Of a stretch of 64,000 bases of DNA, positions 45,272 through 55,909 are shown in pieces. The position numbers and the translations under genes were made by a program. Source of the DNA: Varroa destructor (taxonomy: Eukaryota > Arthropoda > Arachnida > Mesostigmata > Varroidae); NCBI RefSeq assembly GCF_002443255.2, contig NW_019211460.1, positions 35,721,498 to 35,785,497 on the forward strand. Reading direction: 5' to 3'. The notes under the pieces were generated by a model. That model was not told the origin of the DNA and did no database searches. It saw nothing but the letters and a program-made list of their open reading frames with translations. Numbering within the stretch: the first letter of the stretch is position 1; every line of letters begins with the position of its first letter.

Positions 45272-45840
45272 ATGGCTCGTCCCGTGTTATTCTTACTATC
45301 CCTTAATCTCCAACTTTCTAACAACCGCCCTGTACCACACCAGTCCGTGCCCTCATTTTCTCTCCTCTCGCCTAAAAGCAGCAGAACATCTTTTGCCAGT
45401 CAGTCAGTCAGTCGACCCACTAGAGGTCGCCTCTGCCCTTGTACTCCTCGACCATGCGTTGTCTTTTGCGTTACATTACGACTGCTACCGCCACCAAGCA
45501 ACAAAAGCAATAGCAAAGCAGAAGCCCAGTAAGTAAGTTGACCCACAGTAGGCAAACCAACAGTGCACATCGCTAAGCTTACCCGGAAGATCTGCGTAGG
45601 TCCAGTTGTGCCCCCTGTCGGAGAGCCGTATAAGCGACATTCAGTCGATTGCCGTCAGTTTGTAGCTACCGGCAGCAACAGCGAGCGGATGGACAGATAG
45701 ACAAAGTGGTAGACATTCGTGACAGCAGCCCCAGCAGTAGCGGGGGCGGTGGCGGCCTCAGCAGCAGCAATAGTAACAACGAGGAGACCCCGGATTGGGA
45801 GCTGCTGCTAGTGCCGCCTCAGGCTTCCGCGAAATCTTAG
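45272..45840 (+). CDS. Possible two-exon protein with Ser/Gly-rich tail
   Basis: Exon 1 (45272-45528) starts at ATG with MARPVLFLLSLNLQLS, which looks like a signal peptide, and ends in phase 2 at a perfect GTAAGT donor. Exon 2 (45645-45840) follows a weak acceptor (gcgacattcag). It restores the frame and ends KVVDIRDSSPSSSGGGGG, an Asn/Ser run, then TPDWELLLVPPQASAKS and a stop. That tail is typical of a eukaryotic disordered C-terminus. The intron would be 116 bp. An AATAAA lies at 46528. A longer open frame (45003-45536, 178 codons) overlaps exon 1 in another phase but does not splice in frame to exon 2. Exon 2 is the more believable half. No family was recognised. Confidence 0.28.
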
Positions 45841-45844
45841 GCAT

Positions 45845-48800
45845 ATCGTTCATTGGTCCGCTGCCATCGTCTTTTGCCCAAGGGACAGATAGAAATGAGT
45901 GGCCACTTATGAAGCACAAGCCAAAGGCGAAGCGAAGAAAAAAAGGAAACACATTCTCGTAGGGGAAGACAACAGTACCTCCACGTCCTTCGGTACCGAC
46001 CGACGGACGTTTGTCCGTCCGCGTAGCCTAGCATGAAAAGCGGAACACAACAAACGATCTTTTCTTAGGCCACCTCTGGTGGGTTTGGGTTGTTCCAGTG
46101 GCAGCAAAGCTCTGTGGCCTAAGGTCTGACCTCGGCTCGCTCTCATTTATCGCCATCTCTTCTCCTTGTGTTTTTGTCCTTCGAGAAGCCCTGTGGGACG
46201 ACGCTTAGGAATGCCCGGCAGGGGCCGACTAGTGGACGACTAAGCAGGCGGTATGCTGCCGAAACTGTTCCATAGCCGTTTGAATGATCTCCACATATAC
46301 CCAGACAATTGAACGAGAGCCAGGGAGCCCAATAGCCGGAGAAATGGCACTTCTGAGGAATCCCGGCGATCGGAGCCAGGGGGGGCTTCTTTCTTCGGCC
46401 TTTCTCTAACTCGATCGCTGACATAATTGAAATGGTAGTAGACAGGCCTGATAAGAAATTGCACTCCTCTATTATGACCAGAAGCACATAACGACAGCGA
46501 AGCACAGCATGTGACTATGTTTTATCGAATAAATATTTTATCATTTATTACAAATCGGATACGAGGCAAACAATTAGCAGTTAACTGAGCAACTAATTTA
46601 TTGTCGGCGAAGAGATCGGCACACGTTATAATGAAGACATACTTTAAGCAAGAATTTCGTTTCCCTAACAATTACTGCCTTTCGATGTACGTTCTAATCT
46701 GTTTGACAGACTGAGCACGCCTGATTGACTTTGACCGTGGTACTAACCTAACCAATGTTTTAAAACAACAAAATTCTGTCTTTGTTGGCGGTGGAAGTTG
46801 GCTAAAAGAGAGCTCGCTAAATAATAGCTATATTATATGTTTAGATAACATAGATAGATGTCTATGTAATCAAAGCTCGGTTTCATATCGTAATTATTAA
46901 AAGGTTGATTTTCTAATGAAAAATAAATAAAGTTCCTGTACTCGTAATTAAATAAATTTATTAAGTAAGCTAATCAAGCAGACAGCCAAAGTACGGTAAA
47001 TGTACGGTAAAAAGTACGGTAAAGTATCCCGCATGTTTGCATTAACCGCCTTATCTCATATTGGTTACGCCACGAGTATCCTACGCGATGTGTTAAATAA
47101 AATTAGTTTACTTTCGGTGTATGGTTTTAGTAATTAATGTTTTGCTAGAAATAAACTCACTTCTTAAAAATGGCGGGGGAGTATAGAGCCAACCGTGAAA
47201 ACCCTTGCGATGCATCATCGAACAGATGCTGGACAATGACTGGACTCTAACGGCAAATTATATTATTATCTCTCTTTCATGATATTATTTTCGAAGTAAA
47301 CATAACATGTGTTCACAACAAGAAGGCTTCGCAGGCGATCTTGCTTGTACTAATCATGTGCTACGCAGCAGTGTGTAGATAAAAGGGTAAGAGAAGCAAG
47401 GAAATACGGAGAGCTGGGGCATACTTAGGAGACCTCGTGGGGCAAGCAGCATCAGGATCAGCAAACCGAACATAACTAAATAAATTGCTGCAGACAACGT
47501 GGAGCAAAAGCAGAAAATCGGAAACGTTAGCAATGAAGCTAAATTACCGTCATGACGTCGTCATGTGCTGCTGCTGCTGCTTTTCCTCATACGGCAAGAG
47601 CTAGTCAAGGCCATTTGAGGCTTCTCCGGGGCTTCTACCACCCATCTACATTACCCTCACAAATGGTACTTGTACGCCTGCTAACAAAATCACATAGTGA
47701 AGGCTTCAGGGCGATATACGATAAGCTGCAGGTGCAGGTACTGCGATTGTTTCAAAAGTCCCAAAACTGCTGTGTTTAATATATTACAGTGAAATGTTCC
47801 TGTTGTGTGATAGAGTATAAGTTCTATAACAGTTGATTAGATGAAGTTTTTCAAGAGGTTCTTTTCTTCAACTTCTCAGAAAAACAATCTATCTATACTT
47901 GTTTCTATGACACATATGAATGATGTAAGAAATTAACCAAATAAATAGTATTCCTTTCGGGAGTTAACCGGATATATATGTACAATATATGTGCATCTTT
48001 TTTAAACGACCAGCAGCTTAGCCCGATTGCAATGTATATATATCATATGTAAACAATGACGCTTTCAATTCATTTCATAGGGTAATAAAGACTGCCAGAT
48101 TGTCTGTAAAAGTATAAACAATTCTTGCGATAGCACTTTGCAGTTTTTGTTCTGAGGTAATTTTCGCTTTTGCTAGAAAACGGTTTAAAAAACACCATAT
48201 GGCTTGCGCTAAGTAATCGCATCATAACGTAATAGTAAGCTATGATTATAATTTCACGTATTATTACTAATATTGGTTGATTTTATCGAATTTAACAAAA
48301 TTGTTATGTAATAACAGAATAAACCACAGTTTCCGCGTCATTTATTGTCTCAGTTTATATAATAGAACATTCGTTGTTAAGTTATTCACGGTATAACATC
48401 TTTCAGTTCTAACATTACCCGAGTAGATACTAGAGTTAACTTATATGTATAAATCGCTCAAAGCTGCAGAATCGTGCTATTTTTAGTCATGACAAGCGGG
48501 CCGATTTGTTATAATTATTGCATAGCTCTTGCCGTGTGTCCCGCGAGTTTTCAACTATTCGAGGAAGTGATATAGTGGCAATTTTTTCTATTTATTTTAT
48601 CAGAATTAGTCGACACCAGTGAAAATACTTAGAGTTTTAATATTCAATAATTCGATTCTGTAAAGTTTTTTTTTCAAATGATCACAAAAACATATTTCTT
48701 ATGAAAGCAATTGTATCATAACTGAAATTTATATATCTCTTTTCATTCGATTAAATGTTTGACTTTACTTCGCCAAAATGGTTTCAAAAAACTTATCTAT

Positions 48801-48960
48801 CCAAGTTCCGAGGCCTATGTTATTTGCAAAAACTTTGCTGCCCATTTTTGCTCTATTTATTCGATAAAAAGAACAATAGGTTCTTCCCCTAGTCGGCCCA
48901 AGTTCAGGATAATAAAGAGGATGTTGAAAAATCTCTTATTCTAGTTGTTGCACGTCAATT
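45845..48960. other. Possible 3' UTR then AT-rich DNA
   Basis: 45.85-46.5 kb is GC-rich with minus frames of 64-120 codons and no clear splice sites. AATAAA at 46528 could end the 45-kb plus gene. 47552-47779 is an ATG frame of 75 codons starting MTSSCAAAAAF from a GCT run, unsupported otherwise. Confidence 0.35.
46991..47026. repeat. Tandem gtacggtaaa, three copies
   Basis: The unit gtacggtaaa recurs three times with 1-3 nt between copies (aaagtacggtaaatgtac and onward). It is imperfectly spaced and in an AT-rich region. Confidence 0.8.
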
Positions 48961-49009
48961 TTTACAGGTTTTTCTTTTCATATATTGCCTGGGGTCGTCC
49001 TAAAGCAAA

Positions 49010-49036
49010 ATGAGTGGACCCTTTGAATTCTTTCTT
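49010..49036 (+). CDS. Possible start-codon exon (5' UTR plus nine codons)
   Basis: A 69-nt segment (48968-49036) lies between a good acceptor (caatttttacag) and a strong donor (GTGAGTAAG). All three frames are closed across the whole segment, but an ATG with A at -3 opens nine codons, MSGPFEFFL, ending in phase 0 at the donor. This fits a 5' UTR exon carrying the start codon of a plus-strand gene. The downstream exon is not identified. Confidence 0.25.
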
Positions 49037-49569
49037 GTGAGTAAGCTCGTTCCCCCGATATAAGTGGACTAGGCACAAACGCTGATCAATGGTCTCGCCT
49101 TTTTTAAACATTTTCTAGAGTGTCACACCTCCACAGTCCGAACACACACACATGGATCACGCTGTTCTTTGGCTGAAGAACCTGTTCAGGTTTAAGGTCT
49201 GTCACTTACAACGACCAATGCTTTTTTATCCTTTATATTGGCTTAGAGACATTATTCGTAGTTTCTAGTAAAGATTCTACATGAAGATATGTCAACGTGA
49301 AAGCATGTTGCACGGTACCGGACCCTGAGCGCCAATCGCAAGCCGATTTAGCTTGTTCACTTGGGTTAGGATTTGGGCAGGGCAGGCGCCCACGTTTTAA
49401 GGGAACCCTATTGCATAAGAATGAGAAAAATTGTGTCACTCCCACTTTCTATCTCCACTGCCAATACCCGGCCTGACCAACAGCGTCCCCCCCTCCCCCC
49501 AAAAAAGCCCTCAAACAGTCTTCACCGAAATTTGGCGGTCAATAAAATTTATATTACCATTTCTTAAAT

Positions 49570-49929
49570 TCACAAATGATTCCCAAGCAGTTTGGTCGGC
49601 AATCGCGTCTTCTCCGTTTTCAGCCAAACTAATGTTCCAGATAGCAGCTTCAGGACCAGTTTCAGCTCTTTGAAGTGTGTGGAAATCGTTGAAAAACAGT
49701 GTCGAACATTTATTTTTTTGCCCGTGTAGAACGTCCGTTCTTCAAGGCTTAGCATGATACACGAGTTCTTTTTCATGTCGTTATTATAAATACAGTTAGA
49801 ATAGCAGCGGTTTGCACAGAGCCGTAGAATCAGCATGGAAAGAGGAGGAATCTGAGCACTCATATCTCTAATCAGCTGATCAGTCAAAGCAAAGGCTATT
49901 CGTGTGTCGAAGCTCAGCAATGAAGGCAA
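49570..49929 (-). other. Unassigned open frame, 119 codons
   Basis: A minus-strand frame in moderately AT-rich DNA. It is open from just after a TAG to TGA, with internal ATGs near codon 24 and segments such as IAFALTDQLIRDMSAQIPPL. The length is near what is expected once or twice by chance in the window. No family and no clear splice sites. Confidence 0.15.
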
Positions 49930-49934
49930 GCGCT

Positions 49935-51805
49935 ATACGCAAATATAATACATCTATCTTTCGAGTTTTACATCCAGTATCGTTCGTCGAACAGGTGGCT
50001 GGTTCCTGCCAGTAAGAAAATGAACTGTGTGTGTCTATGGCCAAGTTCGAGCCTAGATTACAACCTGTCCCTAAAATTAGCAGGTAGATTCGTTACTCGA
50101 TAGGCTATCACGGAGACCTTAATAACATTTAAGAAAAAAGTCACTAGTCGTATTTCTGTAAGTTCATCAGGCGAGCTGATAGGCTAACTGGACTTTAAAA
50201 GTGAGCCTACCACACAGGTGCGTGAAGCCACTGAAGATGTTCGAATCTAATTAGGTTTTATGCCTGCAGACACTATGGAGCATGTTTTTTATTTTAGTTA
50301 TTCAGGCTGCTATAGTAGGAATACAATAGTACTAGACTAATTAAACTCTGAACCGTTTCTTTCATGATAGTAATAAATTTAGACATTTTTTTTTCAAAAT
50401 GGACTTGATATCCCCAAAGGCGTTCTGTCTGTGCCGCTCCGCTGGTAACCCGTAGTTTTTTTTTAAATGAACTAAGGGGATATTCGGCCGTACTTGGCGA
50501 AAAGGTTGTCGAAGCTATATTGACGAATGTGCCCTGCTTAGGAAAAAATATATTGTTATGTAGAGGTAAAGCCGCAAATTCGTCTACAATTTTAATGGAT
50601 GAAGGGATGAGAAAGGGTAGGAGCTACAGGAGTCAGCTCTTATCCGGTTGTTCTAAATAGCGCTTTAAGGCGAGGGCCATATCCAGCGAATAGGGCCTTG
50701 GCAGCTTTTGCGAGCTTTAGCCCGCTCCTCCGACCTCTGTTAGACTTTAGAAGAGGAAGGCCAAATAGGAAAGGGTCAGGCCATGGAAGCGCCCCCTGGT
50801 CCTGACTGTGCGTTCCGATCTAGGACCTCCTCAGTCGGCTCTCGTGTTCTATGGGGTGGAGCCGCGCGTAGTGTCGTCTGCTGCGGCTAAAATTAAAATA
50901 GGAACAATTCTAAAAGTTTGTAGCATTTGTGCGTCTAGTATGTGATTCTCGTTTGAGGATACTTCCTGATCGAGGTTACTGATATCATTTGTACAGTGAC
51001 TATATCCGCCCAATTCTGCAGTCTTTGGTTTTGTTGGGATCGATAGGATCCACATCTGTCGACGCTGTTCTGTTTTTATACATATGATCTTTCTACTGTT
51101 GATATGATGACGGCTGTTAGCGTTGTACTGAGTGCATTCGTTGTTAGTTTTGCGTATTTATAATCATCAAATTCAACGTGGTAGTTTTTGATCTACGTAA
51201 TCCGTTTCGTAGTGGTGGTGGCGCAGTTGTAGTATCGTTGTTGTTGTTGTTGTTGTGGTGGTGGTCGTTGCTATTGTTGTTTAAAGTGTGCGTGTTCTTC
51301 TATTCTGTGCGCTTTGTTTGTTAATTGGGAGACAATGACGTTTTATGTAGTGGAGCCTCTGAGGGTGTCTGCGCCACTACTGTGTGACAATATGCAGCTG
51401 CAGTGCAACGCCACTGGATAACAAACTCCAACGGATAACCTATTTCTAGCACGCCAGCATAAAAACTATTAGCACTGCTGCTAGAAACTGGTGTTACTTT
51501 TTGCTTGTTGTTGTCAGTACACATACGGGGTGTATCCGTACCTCACACGATACGACCCCATATCTGCCGATCGTCACTATACTTCGATGACTCGGGGAGC
51601 CAACAAACGTCACATAACGGATTGTGTTACGATGTTGCCTCCGTGAACGAGGATGCCCATCTGCTGCTATTGGATTGCAGATGGTATCAACCATGCACCA
51701 CTATTCCTCCTTCACCTGCGAAATTCGACGACTGTCAACAACAGTGTACGAGACAGCGAGGAGCAAATCGAACACGTCGCCGTCTTCCAATCTTCTCCAA
51801 TTATT
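49935..51805. other. No resolved exon upstream of the membrane-protein tail
   Basis: 51.5-51.8 kb has three overlapping plus frames. None has a donor in the phase needed by the 51812 exon. The 50.6-51.05 kb stretch is GC-richer without a convincing frame. Confidence 0.35.
51234..51264. repeat. (GTT/GTG)n repeat
   Basis: Trinucleotide-like tandem of about ten units, about 550 bp before the membrane-protein exon at 51.8 kb. Confidence 0.9.
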
Positions 51806-51811
51806 TTGCAG

Positions 51812-53295
51812 GTCGCAAACTCAGTATCGTCATGGCAGCCGACCATGTTACTGGGCATGCCTTCGCTTCATCACACTGCTCGGAGCGGCCTTTATCATTA
51901 CGGGTAGGTGTTGTAGCTCGGTGTTGTACGACATATATAAATACTATCTATGCATATTTTCTACAAAATTTAAAGCCCTCATCGGCTGCGAGGTGCTGTC
52001 ATCAAATTAGATATATGAGGTAGTGCAGCTCATCGGTGTGTACAAGCCAACAAAGTGTATCAAATTTTCTACTTTGTTCAACAACATTATTTTCTAGAAT
52101 ATATTTATCAATTATCTTCTTGATAGAAAAAATCTAGGGCAAAAATTATTCGGTACTGTGCTTCCGCTTTTATTTATGAATCAAACTCTAAACATTACTT
52201 GCGGTGAAGAAGATCGGCAACCGAGCAAACATACTTGTTTTACATTTTACAAAAAGGGTGTGCCGATGTTTGCTTATCCAGAACAAGGATTTTTGGAATC
52301 CCTTTAGCAGAAATTTCATATTTGTTTGTTCCTATATTTAAACCCGCACACACAACCGAAATATGATAATTTTCTGTAGTCCCATACATTGCACATATGG
52401 TTACTTCTAGGAAAACAAAATATCTCCCTGTACATAATCGATAATGCGATTTATTTCATAAGTGAACAAACAATTACGGACTGGAGCCTGAAGAACAGGC
52501 CGTGGCAAATGGTCCTAAGCTTGCTGCGAGCGAACATGATTGTGATATTTCTTTACTGATAGTTGTGCAACTGCGCCCATTTCTCACGAACATTACCACC
52601 CACAAAGCCAAGATCCTCCTTTCTGACGAAAGTATATGCCCGTAGAATCACATTAGCATTTCTATAAGCGTCACCTTTTCTACAGGTTACTATGATCGTG
52701 ATCGACATTTAACAGCTACAGTTGCTGGGTCAAGCTTGCCTTAAGCAGAATGTGCTATATCATAGGAGTTCTTGTATGACCGTACAAGCCCTATTTCGAA
52801 TACTCTGAGAAACTGAATTTATCTAATTGTTCCAGTTAGCTACAATGCAAACGTAGTCGTTTACAATGAAATATAACAGATATAAGCGCTATATGATATG
52901 CTTTATATGGTAGCTTTATTATGAAAAAGTTCGGTTAAACGAATGGTAAAGTTGTATATGTGCAAACGCATAAGGTAATACTCATCACCAACGCAGCCCA
53001 GTTAGCTGCAAAATGTATTTTCGAAAAAATATTTTACTTTTCTGCTATTTTTGCCTTAGGTCTTGTTGTATGCTACAATCTTAGGCAGTGTTTGGTTATG
53101 TGCGTTCTTAAAGTTGCTTGCCGGGAACTGCTAGCTCTCACGTCATCAGGAAATGCACCAGGAACACCCAGGAGCTTCATTGCACGATATTCTAGCGCAA
53201 AAAATACAATGCACTCTTTAACACAGCCTTTATACAGTAACCTTCAGCCGTTAAGGCCACCTTCTTGCCATACAAACTATACGAGCCAACTCTAG
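51812..53295 (+). CDS. Last two exons of a membrane protein (C-terminal helix and tail)
   Basis: Exon A (51812-51903) follows the acceptor ccaattattttgcag and ends at GTAGGT. It holds 30 codons ending CYWACLRFITLLGAAFIIT plus one G. Exon B (53060-53295) follows the acceptor tctgctatttttgccttag. Its first two bases complete a Gly codon, and 77 codons run to a TAG. The join gives LRFITLLGAAFIITGLVVCY, one hydrophobic stretch of membrane-spanning length completed across the 1,156-bp intron. Basic residues and a Ser/Pro-rich tail follow. Phase agreement plus helix continuity is the main support. The reading frame at the start of exon A is also open upstream, so the 5' exons are unknown, and no family was recognised. 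It may be the last helix of a multi-pass protein or a single-pass receptor tail. Confidence 0.4.
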
Positions 53296-53299
53296 ACAG

Positions 53300-54790
53300 A
53301 AACGATTGATAAATTTTGGAAGTGAACTAAGAATTATAATTATTATAAAGTCATTCACAAGTATTTGCGCATGATAGGAGTCTCTGTCCTTCTCGCGATA
53401 AGTTATTGGGTTGCAACAAGATCGCTTGGGTCTAATGGATCGAGGAGGAGGCCAGCTGCCGCGGCTAAGAAATGATATGTGTTACAACCGTTTGCCGTTG
53501 GCGTGGTGACTTCACTCTAGGTCGAGGGGAACACGTGCGTACCTATACACACTCCCCTAAAAACATAAACGCCACTAACGTAGAGGAAGGAAGTTCACTA
53601 GCCGGATCCCCTTCCTTGCTTGCCTGCTGCTAGTTTTGCTGCTCCGACTGATCGTTTGATCATCAGTGTGGATACAGTAAAAATCCTGTATTCTCGTCTG
53701 CTTTCCATATATATATATATATATACATATATATATGCGTGTGTAATCCGCCCTATGATTCGTCGCCTTATGCCTTCTTAGTTTCTAAAGTAAGTTAACT
53801 ATTAAAGAATTAAAAGAAAAATTTTAAAAAAATGCGTCCTGCATGAGCTTAAAAATACCGGTCAATAGAGATGTAATTGAAAGATTATGATTAAATCCTC
53901 GACATTAACGGGAGGCGTAACTTGAACTACTTGCGAACTGGGATACCGGTTTATTACACGTATGTGTAAAGAGCTTATACGATTACCTATATGCATACAG
54001 ATCTATCATATCATATCTTTAATCTGTAATCCTACCTAATCTATTTGTATATTGTATAAGGCGTGTAGAATAGAAATTATTTTACGTTAGACGTAAAGGA
54101 TCAATCTAGATCTGCCACAATTTATCACTTCAGGACGGTCTGCATTTCAAGGTAAATACGGATACGTATGTATGTCTGTTTAGTCAAGATATTTTGGAAA
54201 ATTAGATTTCAACATTATGTAGTCTTCCATTAAATATTGTATTAAGTAAAGCGGTTAGTGTACGTAACTTAACGTACGCAGAATTTGCAAAAACTGTGTT
54301 AATGCCCGTTTTTTTTTACCAAGTGGTTGAAAAAAACGGGCAGAAACTTGAACAGAGGCGCACATTTTAGATGAAGAGCAGTTTCAGTTTTGCAGGCTAA
54401 AGCGGGCTTGAATATAAGTTGTCCTGCTACTGAGTCTTGATTAAACAATAATAAAAGTATCGTTCAACCAAAGGTTAGAAACTACTTAATCGATTCGCAG
54501 CTACGAATAAAGTGTAACGTGCGTTGTACGTTATGCGCCGTAGACTCGCATGGTTCTGTGCACACAAGCAGATGAGATCATTGTATCTGGGAAAAGGGAC
54601 ACCAAGTAATAGCAGAAGCACAAATGAGCACCACAGACCTCAGCGTCTATGGTCGAGTACTTGACGCGCATTATGAATGTAAACAACGGTCTCTGCAATA
54701 TTTAAAAATTTTTGTCATTATTTTATTAATCATATTTTGTTAAGTTATCTTGGCTAATCCTCACATACGCAACTTGACGATATCTATAAT
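53300..54790. other. AT-rich, nothing seen
   Basis: Only microsatellites and short frames. Confidence 0.45.
53706..53737. repeat. (AT)n microsatellite
   Basis: Dinucleotide tandem interrupted by one C. Confidence 0.95.
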
Positions 54791-55024
54791 ATAGCGTGGC
54801 TCTAGCGATTAGGCCAATTTGTAGGATACGGAAGACGTGCAAAGAAAGTAATCTTCGACTGCCGAAATATTCCAAACGTCTGTGTTACGAATGTTCCGAG
54901 ATATTCAGCATAGTTTGTGGACGCGTTTACGCGCGTTACACGCAAAGACGGGTTTGGTTCTGGAGGAGCACAAATTATCCCATCCTATCTCGCGGGGCCA
55001 TAAGACCACAGGCCAATATAAAAC

Positions 55025-55133
55025 ATGGACCCCACTTTGTCGACACCGATAACGTCGCCAGCTACTACCCAAATGTTATGTCCTTACGACTACTATTGTT
55101 ACCGCTACTACGACCAGCACTACGTCTACGGCT
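55025..55133 (+). CDS. Candidate first coding exon, Tyr-rich
   Basis: The ATG is in a good context (aacATGG). Thirty-six codons read MDPTLSTPITSPATTQML, then CPYDYYCYRYYDQHYVYG. They end after one base at a GTGAGT donor (55134). The Tyr-rich run suggests a structural or secreted protein but fits no family I can name. A competing open frame on the plus strand (54796-55137) and one on the minus strand cover the same DNA. The start context and donor favour this one. Confidence 0.3.
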
Positions 55134-55892
55134 GTGAGTACCATCGAGCCGTCATGAGGTTAGTACGAGCTCCTTCTTCTCGTCTTTGTCGGCGTGGACC
55201 TCGTGTACTGACAGCTTGCTGTTCAATTCTTGCTCGAGCAATCCTAGCTAGCACTTTCCTTAACCCTCGTAACGACTCTCATGGCTCGAGCGAGTCATTC
55301 TTCCCTTGGGAGAATGCACTTCGGTCGCGCACGTAGATAACCATACGACTCCGTCTAGCAATGGTATAATACAATGCTGAGAGCACTAAGAGAGAGACAC
55401 GCCATTCGTGCCAGCGCATCCAAACAGTTTTCAGCTTAAGAAAGCCTTGCCTCGAAGTTTTCAGACGTTCGCGATCGCGGTCGCTACAAACGGCGCTGCA
55501 GTAGTGTGCTTTCTATTGACTGACTGCCTACATGTAAATGTAGGTAGCTCGTTGAAAACTGCTAGATTTATCCAGGCACCTTTTTCACGATAAGATGTTT
55601 CCAGCAGTAGCAGTGCCGGCGGCCGCGGCAGCAGTAGCGCTAGGTCGGATAAGCTAGACATTGAGGCCTGGTTGCGACCGTGCTGCTTGGACGTTTCCGC
55701 AAGGACATCTCTGGTTTTTCCGTTTTTCGTGTCGTATGAAGATAGCACGAGCCAACACCGGCCAGCTACCAACAACAACGGTGTGCGTGCTTCTCAACGT
55801 GAAAGCTAGAGGCTTTAGAAGTTGTGTCAGAGCCCTAAAAGTCTCGGTCGTTATTGAGGAATGGAGAAATCACATTACCGGCCTCATGGGGC

Positions 55893-55909
55893 GGGGGGGG
55901 GGGGGGGGG
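55893..55909. repeat. G17 homopolymer
   Basis: Seventeen consecutive G after gggc. A possible G-quadruplex former and a likely sequencing trouble spot. Confidence 0.95.

Noticed and set aside
45003..45536. Longest open frame in the window (178 codons, plus)
   Set aside because: GC-rich, no recognisable family. Its end reads through a perfect splice donor, and it does not splice in frame to the plausible tail exon. Kept only as an alternative.
51505..52023. 172-codon plus frame and two overlapping ones
   Set aside because: They run through both splice sites of the better-supported 51812-51903 exon, and only the frame used there gives a sensible protein.
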